Below, one piece after another: positions 1-6,173 of a DNA stretch of 10,191 bases. Source of the stretch: CAZKYP01 sp964556885 (GTDB taxonomy: Bacteria; Planctomycetota; Phycisphaerae; Sedimentisphaerales; Anaerobacaceae); the NCBI GenBank assembly GCA_964556885.1, contig CAZKYP010000120.1, positions 1 through 10,191 of the forward strand. Direction: 5' to 3'. A program made the position numbers and the translations under genes. The notes under the pieces were generated by a model. It ran no database searches and had not been told where the DNA came from. It saw only the letters and a program-made list of their open reading frames with translations. Positions within the stretch are counted from its first letter, which is position 1. Each line of letters starts with the position of its first letter.

Positions 1-52
1 AAAAAACAAAGCCAATTTCGGACTGAAAGATGGCAGCGTATTTAACACTGAA

Positions 53-904
53 TCAGAAGTGGTTGTTGAAGTGCTCGGGCTTGCCGTCGTCGCTGTCGTA
101 GGACTTTGAGTCCGCCGTCTCGGCGCTTATTTGTATCCGTTCGATATGCTCTGCCTTTTTCGTATTGCTGTCGACGGTTACTAATATCCCGTTCATTCTG
201 ACATCGCCGGTCGCTATCTCGAACGGGAACGGCATCTGGGTCCTGAACGATTTCAGAACACTATCGACGCTTCGACCGAGGACCGAATCGTGCGCGCCGG
301 TCATGCCTATGTCGGTGATGTAAGCGGTACCTTTGGGCATTATCCTTTCGTCCGCGGTAACGACATGTGTGTGAGTGCCGAAGCACAAACTCGCCCTTCC
401 GTCCAGGTGATAACCCATTGCGATTTTCTCGCTTGTGGCCTCGGCGTGGAAATCGACGACTATGACGTCGGCCTTTTGCTCTAACTGCGGGAGTATCCGG
501 TCAATTGTATTGTAGGGACATTCACAGGGCTTCATAAACAGCCGCCCCATTAACGCAACGACGGCAACCGTAGGGCCTTTGTTGGTTTTGTAAACGGCAA
601 AATCCTTGCCCACCGCAAACCTGGAAAAATTTGCGGGCCTGACAATATTATCCGCCGTCTCCAGGGTAGTTATAATATCTTTTTTACGATAGGTGTGGTC
701 GCCCAGAGTAATCAGGTTTACGCCGTACCGCTGCATCTTCTCATAAATCTGTGATGTCAGACCGGAGCCTCCGGCGGCGTTTTCGGCGTTGGCTATGACG
801 CAGTCAATATCCATCTCATTGATCAGCGTCTTCAGTCTGTCGGCGATGACGCGCCTGCCCGGTCGGCCGACAATGTCACCTATACATAATATATTTACTT
901 TCAT
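53..904 (-). CDS. ymdB: YmdB-family metallophosphoesterase (TIGR00282 type)
   Basis: This 283-residue protein is close to the usual family length of about 265. Members are binuclear metal phosphodiesterases; Bacillus YmdB hydrolyses 2',3'-cyclic nucleotides and affects RNA turnover and biofilm choice. The metal-site motifs are in order: Gly-Asp at 9-10, Asn-Ala-Glu-Asn at 39-42, Gly-Asp-His at 68-70, Asp-Phe-His at 151-153 and Thr-His-Thr-His at 177-180. The third motif is normally Gly-Asn-His, so a metal-ligand Asn is replaced by Asp69. The last 20 or so residues are polar and look like a dispensable tail. There is no signal peptide, so it is cytoplasmic. It lies 45 bases downstream of rny on the same strand, the order conserved in Firmicutes and many other phyla, and is probably co-transcribed. 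No good ribosome binding site stands in front of the ATG; a GGAGAG lies about 20 bases away, inside a small hairpin. Confidence 0.93.
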   Translation of the reverse strand: MKVNILCIGDIVGRPGRRVIADRLKTLINEMDIDCVIANAENAAGGSGLTSQIYEKMQRYGVNLITLGDHTYRKKDIITTLETADNIVRPANFSRFAVGKDFAVYKTNKGPTVAVVALMGRLFMKPCECPYNTIDRILPQLEQKADVIVVDFHAEATSEKIAMGYHLDGRASLCFGTHTHVVTADERIMPKGTAYITDIGMTGAHDSVLGRSVDSVLKSFRTQMPFPFEIATGDVRMNGILVTVDSNTKKAEHIERIQISAETADSKSYDSDDGKPEHFNNHF

Positions 905-909
905 ATATT

Positions 910-934
910 GCAGGGTGGGCTGTGCTCTCCCTGC
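910..934 (-). other. inverted repeat in the rny-ymdB junction
   Basis: A perfect 6-bp GC-rich inverted repeat (GCAGGG / CCCTGC) with a 13-base loop occupies most of the 45-base gap between rny and ymdB. It ends 5 bases before the ymdB ATG. No T-tract follows on the minus strand, so it is not an intrinsic terminator. It could shape ymdB translation or mark a processing point in the joint mRNA. That role is inference from position alone. Confidence 0.3.
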
Positions 935-949
935 CTCTTTTAAACTCGG

Positions 950-2521
950 TTATTTCGCAAACTCAATACAGCGGACCTCACGGAGCAGGGTAATCTGGAT
1001 TTCACCGGGATAAGTCATTTCCGCTTCAACTTTCTTGGCGATATCCCGTGCAATTTTCATGGCCGCTTCGTCGTCCACTTCGTCGGCGGTCACAATAACA
1101 CGGATTTCACGTCCGGCCTGAATCGCGTATGCGTTCTCGACGCCCTTGAAGCTGTTTGCGATTTCCTCCAGCTTTTCCAGCCGCTTGATATACCGTTCGA
1201 GAGTTTCTCTCCTGGCGCCGGGGCGGGAGGCACTGATGGCATCCGCCGAGGCGATAAGCGGCGTATAAGGATTGTCCGGCGGAACGTCGCCATGATGGCC
1301 GGCGACGGCGTTCAGGATGATAGACGGTTCGTTGAAGCGTTTGAGAAAATTCGCCCCTATCGTCGGGTGGTTACCCTCGACCTCGTGGTCTATGGCCTTG
1401 CCGATATCGTGCAGCAGGCCCGCACGCCGGGCAATCGAGCCGTCAAGACCAAGCTCATCGCACATGACCTGGGCCAGAAAAGCAACTTCGACGCTGTGCC
1501 GAAGGACATTCTGGCCGTAACTTGTTCGATAGTTCAAAGCTCCAATGAGACTGAGAACCTTGTTGTTCAATCCCCTGACGTTCGTTTCTACAGCAGCATC
1601 TTTGCCGAGTTGCAGGAGCTTGTGATTAAGGTCCTTCTTGGTCTGGGCAACGAGCTCTTCGATTCTCGACGGGTGTATCCGGCCGTCCTGTATCAGCCGT
1701 TCCATCGAAAGACGGGCCACCTCACGCCGGACGGGATTGAAACCACTAACAACAATCATGCCCGGGGTGTCATCAACGATAACGTCTACCCCTGTGGCCT
1801 TCTCGAATGAGCGGATATTTCGGCCTTCTCTGCCGATTATCCTGCCCTTCATATCGTCATTCGGAATTTCAACGGTCGAAACCGTTACTTCGCAGGTTTG
1901 CTCGGCGGCATAGCGCTGGATGGCGGTGCTGATCACCTCCCGGCATTTTTCATCGGAAGTTTCAATGCTCTCCTGGACCTTGCGCTGAATCAAAGACGAC
2001 ATCTCATGCTCGCATTCGTCTTCAAGCCGCTTCAACAGCAGAGCCTTGGCCTCTTCTATGTCCATCGCTGTAATCTTAAGAAGCTGGTTTTTCTGCTGTG
2101 CCAACAAAACAGTAAGCTGTTTTTCCTTAAGACCGATACCTCTTATTTTTCTGTCGTTATCCTGCTGCTGCTGTTTCAGGACTTTTTCCCGCTGCCGGAG
2201 CTGTTCCGTCTGCCTGTCAAGAGCATCCTCACGTTTGGTTAACCTCATCTCCCCTTCGTGCAATTCAGCGCGCATTTTATTCACTTCGGCCGTGAATTGC
2301 TCTTGTTTCTTGATGCTCTCGGCGGCGGCGTCTATTTGGGCGGATTTGATTATGTTTTCAGCTTCCCGCTTGGCACCCTCGATTTGTCTCTGGAGGTCCT
2401 CCTCGAAGGTCTTGGCCTTTGCCTTGGTAATCATCTGGTAGAATATTGCGACCAGACACGCTCCTGATAGAAGGCCAATTAAAAGGTAACCAATTGGCCC
2501 TAATTGTAATAGGATATTCAT
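950..2521 (-). CDS. rny: Ribonuclease Y
   Basis: This membrane-anchored endoribonuclease initiates mRNA decay. The protein is 523 residues from the chosen start (Bacillus RNase Y is 520). The order of parts is classic: an N-terminal transmembrane helix (about 7-28), a long charged coiled coil (about 33-205), a KH RNA-binding domain with the GRIIGREG loop at 226-233, and an HD domain with His342, His371-Asp372, His409-His410 and Asp427. The C-terminal RNase Y domain follows. An in-frame ATG lies 51 bases upstream (2572). I chose 2521 because AAAGG lies 8 bases before it (2534-2530) and because the family starts directly before the membrane helix. All catalytic motifs are intact. The gene is followed by ymdB. 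Its upstream region is long, AT-rich and non-coding, so a long leader or a promoter far upstream is possible; I could not pick a promoter. Confidence 0.96.
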   Translation of the reverse strand: MNILLQLGPIGYLLIGLLSGACLVAIFYQMITKAKAKTFEEDLQRQIEGAKREAENIIKSAQIDAAAESIKKQEQFTAEVNKMRAELHEGEMRLTKREDALDRQTEQLRQREKVLKQQQQDNDRKIRGIGLKEKQLTVLLAQQKNQLLKITAMDIEEAKALLLKRLEDECEHEMSSLIQRKVQESIETSDEKCREVISTAIQRYAAEQTCEVTVSTVEIPNDDMKGRIIGREGRNIRSFEKATGVDVIVDDTPGMIVVSGFNPVRREVARLSMERLIQDGRIHPSRIEELVAQTKKDLNHKLLQLGKDAAVETNVRGLNNKVLSLIGALNYRTSYGQNVLRHSVEVAFLAQVMCDELGLDGSIARRAGLLHDIGKAIDHEVEGNHPTIGANFLKRFNEPSIILNAVAGHHGDVPPDNPYTPLIASADAISASRPGARRETLERYIKRLEKLEEIANSFKGVENAYAIQAGREIRVIVTADEVDDEAAMKIARDIAKKVEAEMTYPGEIQITLLREVRCIEFAK

Positions 2522-2529
2522 AATTTCTA

Positions 2530-2534
2530 CCTTT
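2530..2534 (-). promoter_or_regulatory. ribosome binding site of rny
   Basis: AAAGG on the minus strand, 8 bases before the ATG at 2521. It decides the start of rny in favour of this ATG over the in-frame ATG at 2572, which would add 17 polar residues in front of the membrane anchor. Confidence 0.6.
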
Positions 2535-3213
2535 CGCTCACAATTTTCGAACGTTATAAGACTACCGCTCAACAGATTCAGATTGTGAGTTTAAGGGCAG
2601 AAAAGCCTCAAAGAAATGGCTATAAATTACGAAATCCCTTTCACCAAAGCGTAAAATCAGCTATCTGATGCCAAAATCACTCCTAAACATAGTATTCCCG
2701 GCATTGAAAGGCATATTTGACTAACGCATTTGGTTAAGTTTTTGCTCAATACAAGCACTCCCTCAAGTATAAGCGGACGCTTTTTCAAGCTGATCTCGTT
2801 TCGCACTAAATTCACTTTTCAGCGTTTTGTCAGTTTCTCTTAAAGTTTACCTGTTTGTCGATTATTTAACGCTTAAAGTGTCTTTGTAACTTAACTACCA
2901 TTAAAGAAAAGACTTATATTATTTTCTTATCTTAGTATCCCTTAACAAAGCAAAAACCTAAAAACTCAAGCAGCCTTTGGGATACCCCACAATCTGTTTC
3001 ATCATCAGTTATATTCGGCAATATATTAGAGCATTGATATATATCGGTCAAGAAAAAATCATTTTTGACCAGCAGATATAAAATTTTCTATATTAAAGTA
3101 AAAATTAGGTTAATTTCTAATTTATTCATATTTTCCCAAATGATTGATATATCCCCTTTTACATACTGGTTTTAGATAATTTTGTTCATTGAATTATCTA
3201 TTCCTCATGTTTT
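2535..3213. other. AT-rich intergenic region upstream of rny
   Basis: Nearly 700 bases without a convincing gene on either strand; stop codons are frequent in all frames and the base composition is clearly more AT-rich than the flanking genes. It holds several inverted repeats. GTATCCC (2935-2941) can pair with GGGATAC (2979-2985) across 37 bases. GGTCAAGAA/TTTTTGACC (3046-3070) forms a 9-bp stem with one G-T pair. AAATTAG/CTAATTT lies at 3102-3123 and a 9-bp perfect repeat at 3173-3200. The string ATTGATATAT occurs twice (about 3033 and 3143). No clear sigma-70 promoter or tRNA-like fold was found. The promoter and leader of rny should lie here. Confidence 0.5.
3173..3200. repeat. 9-bp perfect inverted repeat
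   Basis: TAGATAATT (3173-3181) and AATTATCTA (3192-3200) are perfect inverted arms around a 10-base loop. On the minus strand the repeat begins 13 bases after the stop of the short frame at 3402-3214, so it could end that transcript. It is AT-only apart from one G-C pair and is not followed by a T-run, so a terminator role is weak. Confidence 0.35.
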
Positions 3214-3402
3214 TCAGTACCTTATTAAAAGCAATATCACAACACCACATAAAAGGACGGGGATAGGGCCTGTTTCAATTCCAACGCCGATAACGACGAT
3301 AAATTTTCCCGCTAAGCGTTTTAAACGATTCGCCGCCTTATCTACAAATCGTTCATAGTTTGGGATCGCCCACTTCGATCTTCCACATGTCCTGATGTCC
3401 GG
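3214..3402 (-). CDS. possible small membrane protein, start unclear or frameshifted
   Basis: An open frame of 62 codons follows the dksA-like gene on the same strand and stops at TGA 3216-3214. From about codon 15 it reads like real protein: a basic amphipathic stretch (ERFVDKAANRLKRLAGK), a hydrophobic stretch, a Gly-Pro-Ile-Pro turn, then VLLCGVVILLLIRY at the end, so one hairpin or one to two membrane segments. The local composition is also less AT-rich than the DNA on its left. There is no ATG, GTG or TTG near the start of this frame. An ATG at 3388 begins an 11-codon frame (MWKIEVGDPKL) that ends at TGA 3355-3353. Joining it to the long frame needs one +1 shift near CTA TGA. So it is a gene with an unusual start, a broken gene, or a sequence error. 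I do not recognise the family. Confidence 0.3.
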   Translation of the reverse strand, partial: PDIRTCGRSKWAIPNYERFVDKAANRLKRLAGKFIVVIGVGIETGPIPVLLCGVVILLLIRY

Positions 3403-3418
3403 TTATTCTTTTGACTTA

Positions 3419-3877
3419 CTATGTCTCATCGTCGGAAGAATAAGAATCATCAGGGGGGATATCTTCCTCTACAGCCGCCGCTTTTATTAGGCCTTTTTCA
3501 AGCGAACTGGCATACTCAACACAATATCTGGTCCACGGAAGTGCTTCCAGGCGTTTTTTGGGGATAGGTTTGCCGCTGCCTTCACATATCCCGTAAGTCC
3601 CGTCTTCGATACGCTGCAGAGCGGCGTCAATTTCCTTAAGGAGCTGTTTTTCACCGTACATCAGGCCCAAAGTACACTCCATCCCAAAGTTATCTGTTTC
3701 AACGTCGGCAAGATGAATCGGTAACTTCGATAGCTCAGTACTCGGTTTACGAAGCGTCTCGTCTTCCATGCTGATGACATTTCTCAGTGTTTCGTCCCGT
3801 TTAGCCAGTAACGCCTCTTTGAATTTATTTATTTCAGAGGCAGTCAAGCCTGATTTACTTTTTCGTCCTTTTTCCAT
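3419..3877 (-). CDS. DksA/TraR-family protein with degenerate zinc finger
   Basis: A 152-residue cytoplasmic protein of the DksA/TraR family, whose members enter the RNA polymerase secondary channel and alter promoter-complex stability, often with ppGpp. Residues about 12-92 form the long helical hairpin with His55, Asp58 and Asp62 near the tip (HLADVETD). The C-terminal C4 zinc-finger region (GTYGICEGSGKPIPKKRLEA, 93-112, then RYCVEYA) keeps Cys98 and Cys119. The partner positions are Ser101 and Tyr122, so a normal zinc site cannot form. The tail is acidic (Asp/Ser-rich). AGGA lies 5 bases before the ATG (3886-3883) and supports the start. A strong hairpin lies in its leader. It is transcribed away from the copper operon, so the two are probably unrelated apart from sharing the intergenic region. 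Whether it acts on polymerase like true DksA is uncertain. Confidence 0.85.
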   Translation of the reverse strand: MEKGRKSKSGLTASEINKFKEALLAKRDETLRNVISMEDETLRKPSTELSKLPIHLADVETDNFGMECTLGLMYGEKQLLKEIDAALQRIEDGTYGICEGSGKPIPKKRLEALPWTRYCVEYASSLEKGLIKAAAVEEDIPPDDSYSSDDET

Positions 3878-4350
3878 ATTTTTCCTGTTGATTAGGTAGC
3901 AGTATTTCCTGAAAAAACCTCAATATATATCCGATTTCCGACTTCTCTGGAATATCGGATATAAGGTTCCTCCACACCATTTGTAGTATTGAACCGAAAC
4001 CAAAGTTAATGGTTGCCTTATTAATGAATCCTTTCTTTTATTCAATACAAAATCCACAACGAGCATTTTGCGGGTATTTAGCAATCCCTCAAGAGTTCCC
4101 ACGGCAGATTCTCTCGGCTTTTATGTCCGGTCGACATTTTTTAAGCCGCATAATATAGCCATGAGCCTTAAAAATGGTCAAGTAAAATCCAACTTTCCCC
4201 ATAAAATATCAATAATCCTGCCCAATAAGACAATAAATAACACCCTTTATCACAAAATCCGGTCTATTATGATCCATCTCATTAATCAACAGCTAATATA
4301 TAGCCTGATATGTTTCATATAGTTCACAACAAATAAAAAACTCGAACACA
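3878..4350. other. divergent intergenic region between dksA-like and csoR genes
   Basis: About 470 bases of AT-rich DNA between divergently transcribed genes. Next to the dksA-like gene it holds that gene's ribosome binding site and the hairpin at 3926-3963. I see no gene: the two short frames here (minus 4102-3920 and plus 4068-4322) lack ribosome binding sites, domain-like sequence or coding composition. The promoters of both flanking genes must lie within it, but no convincing -35/-10 pair could be assigned. Confidence 0.5.
3926..3963 (-). promoter_or_regulatory. strong hairpin in leader of the dksA-like gene
   Basis: Positions 3926-3939 pair with 3949-3963 to give a 14-bp stem with one bulged base (3953) and a 9-base loop; the core is TATATCCGAT/ATCGGATATA. 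Read on the minus strand, the hairpin is followed 8 bases later by six Ts (3917-3912), then the ribosome binding site and the ATG at 3877. The T-run is too far from the stem for a textbook intrinsic terminator, so attenuation, an mRNA-stability element or a protein-binding palindrome are all possible. Confidence 0.5.
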
Positions 4351-4371
4351 ATATACCCCCCCAGGGTATAT
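4351..4371. promoter_or_regulatory. CsoR-type operator
   Basis: A perfect palindrome: ATATACCC (4351-4358), five bases, GGGTATAT (4364-4371). The TACCC-n5-GGGTA core matches the known architecture of CsoR operators, GC-tracts flanked by TA, such as that of Bacillus copZA. It ends 21 bases before the ATG of the csoR gene. A TATAAA (4369-4374) at its right edge may be the -10 box, which would place the operator over the promoter. It is the only such palindrome I found in the window, so it probably controls the whole operon through autoregulation. Confidence 0.75.
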
Positions 4372-4392
4372 AAACTGTAGAAAGAGAAAAAA

Positions 4393-4674
4393 ATGGATAA
4401 AAACCCGGACCATAACGATAACCTTATTGCGTTAAGACGAATCGAGGGTCAGATTCGCGGCGTACAAACGATGATTGAGAACCGTAAATACTGCATTGAT
4501 ATCTTAAACCAGATATACGCTATCAAAGGTGCATTATCCAGAGTGGAAGAAAGTATTTTGGGAAAACATTTTCAAAATTGTGTAACAAACGCCATTAAAG
4601 GCAACTCCGAAAAGGAAAAACAACAAAAACTGGACGAAATCCTGAAATTGATAAGACAAACCCGCAAAGGGTAA
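4393..4674 (+). CDS. csoR: CsoR-type Cu(I)-sensing transcriptional repressor
   Basis: A 93-residue, all-helical protein of the CsoR/RcnR (DUF156) family, the usual family length. The signature RRIEGQIRGVQTMIENRKYC is present at 15-34. The Cu(I) ligands of CsoR are matched by Cys34, His59 and Cys63 with exactly the spacing of the Mycobacterium protein (Cys36, His61, Cys65). The fourth fingerprint position near the N-terminus is Asp2, not the His used by Ni/Co sensors such as RcnR. This favours copper over nickel, cobalt or persulfide sensing. The family binds DNA as an apo tetramer and lets go when copper binds. It is the first gene of the efflux operon and sits directly behind its presumed operator. 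The ribosome binding site is weak (AAAGAG). Cytoplasmic. Confidence 0.9.
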   Translation: MDKNPDHNDNLIALRRIEGQIRGVQTMIENRKYCIDILNQIYAIKGALSRVEESILGKHFQNCVTNAIKGNSEKEKQQKLDEILKLIRQTRKG

Positions 4675-4765
4675 AATCTTGTTATTTTAATGTTGTACCG
4701 ACCGTTCCTTTGTGAGATTATTTTAAGGTGTAATAGCAGGTAATAACAATGAAACGGGGGCAAAT

Positions 4766-6085
4766 ATGCATCGACAAGTTATTCTAACAATTGAGCTTAT
4801 TATGTTCTCGGTCATTACATCTGTGCAGGCAGCAGAACAGGTAAGCGATACCAACGATCTACAAACGCTTCAGGACTATCTTCGTTATGCATTATTAAAT
4901 AATGCCGAACTCAAGTCCAAATTTCACGAATGGAAAGCGGAGGTAGAACAAATCCCCCAGGCAAAATCCCTGCCGGATCCTAAATTTACATACGGGTATT
5001 TTATTAAAGAAGTCGAAACCAGGGTCGGTCCTCAGAAACAGCGATTCGAAATAATGCAGACGTTTCCCTGGTTCGGCGTTATCGAAGCCCGAACAGACCA
5101 GGCCGCTGCAAAGGCAAAAGCTTCGTATCAAAGATATCAGGCAAAGAAACTAAACCTTTTCCGGGACGTCAAGTTCGCTTTTTTCGAGTATGTCTATTTA
5201 GCAAGAGCGATAGATATTACCGGGGAGAATCTTGAGCTGGTCACATATTTCGAAGAGATCGCCCGGCAGAGATATGCTACATCCACAGCCTCACATCCCG
5301 ACATTATCCGGGCACAAATAGAGCAGGCCGTTCTCGAAGACAGGCTCACAAGCCTGAAAGAATTGAGACCGGCAATCAGCACCAAATTAAACAGCATATT
5401 AAACCGTCCCGTCTCAGATGAATTACCCTGGCCAAAGCCACCGGAGTACCAACCGGTCTCGATGGACTTTGAGCAATTATATGCCATGATAATTCAAAAC
5501 AATCCGAACCTGCAGGCGATGGGTCATGAAATCGAAGCCGCAAGATATAACGAGAAATTAGCGAAGAAGAAAACGTATCCGGATTTGAGTATCGGAGTAA
5601 GTTACATCGATACGGCCCATGCCCGGGCTTCGGGTATGCCGGTTAGTGACAGTGGTAAAGACCCGGTTATAGGTATGATTTCATTAAACTTGCCTATCTG
5701 GGGTAACAATTATAGAGCTGCAGAGCGGCGGGCACTCGAACAGATATATCAAAAGACAAGTGAAAAAACACAGATGAAAAACACACTGGCCGCCGATGCC
5801 CAACAGCTTCTTTATGAGTTTTCCGACAGTAACAGGAAAATCCGTCTTTATAAAGATGTGATAATCCCAAAAGCAAAAGAGATGCTGATAGCATCACAGA
5901 CAGGATATAAGGCCGGAACAATCGATTCTCTAAGTTTGATTGATGCGGAGCGTACACTTCTACAATATGAGCTGTTTTATGAACGCCTGATTTCCGAGAA
6001 TTCGCAGAAGCTGGCCGGCCTCGAAATGCTTACAGGGACGGAAATATCCTTACAAGAACGGGAAATCGCAGAAAAAGCTAAATAA
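4766..6085 (+). CDS. TolC-family outer-membrane efflux protein (CusC-like role)
   Basis: The 439-residue outer-membrane channel of a tripartite pump. A signal peptide covers residues 1-22, with Val-Gln-Ala before the likely cut site. Two OEP repeats follow (about 32-215 and 235-425). Each contains the strand-turn motif typical of the family: QTFPWFG at 98-104 and LNLPIWG at 307-313. Long helical stretches rich in Ala, Glu, Lys and Gln form the periplasmic barrel. There is no Cys at the signal-peptide cut site, so unlike E. coli CusC it is not lipidated. GGGGG lies shortly before the ATG. It starts 91 bases after csoR and precedes the adaptor gene, so its partners are almost certainly the CusB- and CusA-like proteins of this operon. 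Confidence 0.9.
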   Translation: MHRQVILTIELIMFSVITSVQAAEQVSDTNDLQTLQDYLRYALLNNAELKSKFHEWKAEVEQIPQAKSLPDPKFTYGYFIKEVETRVGPQKQRFEIMQTFPWFGVIEARTDQAAAKAKASYQRYQAKKLNLFRDVKFAFFEYVYLARAIDITGENLELVTYFEEIARQRYATSTASHPDIIRAQIEQAVLEDRLTSLKELRPAISTKLNSILNRPVSDELPWPKPPEYQPVSMDFEQLYAMIIQNNPNLQAMGHEIEAARYNEKLAKKKTYPDLSIGVSYIDTAHARASGMPVSDSGKDPVIGMISLNLPIWGNNYRAAERRALEQIYQKTSEKTQMKNTLAADAQQLLYEFSDSNRKIRLYKDVIIPKAKEMLIASQTGYKAGTIDSLSLIDAERTLLQYELFYERLISENSQKLAGLEMLTGTEISLQEREIAEKAK

Positions 6086-6173
6086 TCCCCAACCGAATTG
6101 AAACGATGATATGGTAAGGTTTAGAATAATGAACACAAATCCTATCGGATTAGTATAATATAAGAAAGCCAAT

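Noticed and set aside
2..109. Plus-strand open frame entering from the left edge and ending at TGA 107-109, overlapping the 3' end of ymdB by about 55 bases
   Set aside because: Its first half (about residues 1-20) could be the tail of a convergent gene, but the second half is simply the antisense of the ymdB tail. Without the sequence to the left it cannot be supported.
1292..1810. 172-codon frame antisense to rny
   Set aside because: It lies entirely within the well-supported rny coding region, has no ribosome binding site or recognisable domain, and reflects the codon bias of the opposite strand.
2522..2572. Earlier in-frame start of rny at 2572, adding 17 residues
   Set aside because: The extension is polar and precedes the membrane anchor, which normally starts the protein; the ATG at 2521 has AAAGG at proper distance.
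2763..2846. Minus-strand 27-codon frame with a charged, helix-like translation in the rny upstream region
   Set aside because: No start codon, stops on both sides, and no supporting sequence around it; likely chance.
3046..3070. 9-bp stem considered as an intrinsic terminator
   Set aside because: No T-run follows on either strand and the inner part is A/T pairs only.
3346..3362. Programmed +1 frameshift of the RF2 kind at CTA TGA
   Set aside because: Direction fits, but there is no Shine-Dalgarno-like stimulator upstream and the codon differs; mutation, error or a non-standard start are simpler, so it is only mentioned under the small-frame finding.
3920..4102. 60-codon minus-strand frame upstream of the dksA-like gene
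   Set aside because: No ribosome binding site or domain-like pattern, and its 3' part is made of the hairpin at 3926-3963.
4068..4322. 84-codon plus-strand frame upstream of csoR
   Set aside because: Low-complexity AT-rich translation (many Ile, Asn, Ser), no ribosome binding site, and it fills the stretch where promoters are expected.
6129..6158. Nine-codon ATG frame between the TolC-family and adaptor genes, with a small AATCC/GGATT repeat
   Set aside because: Too short to support, no ribosome binding site; the repeat is only 5 bp.
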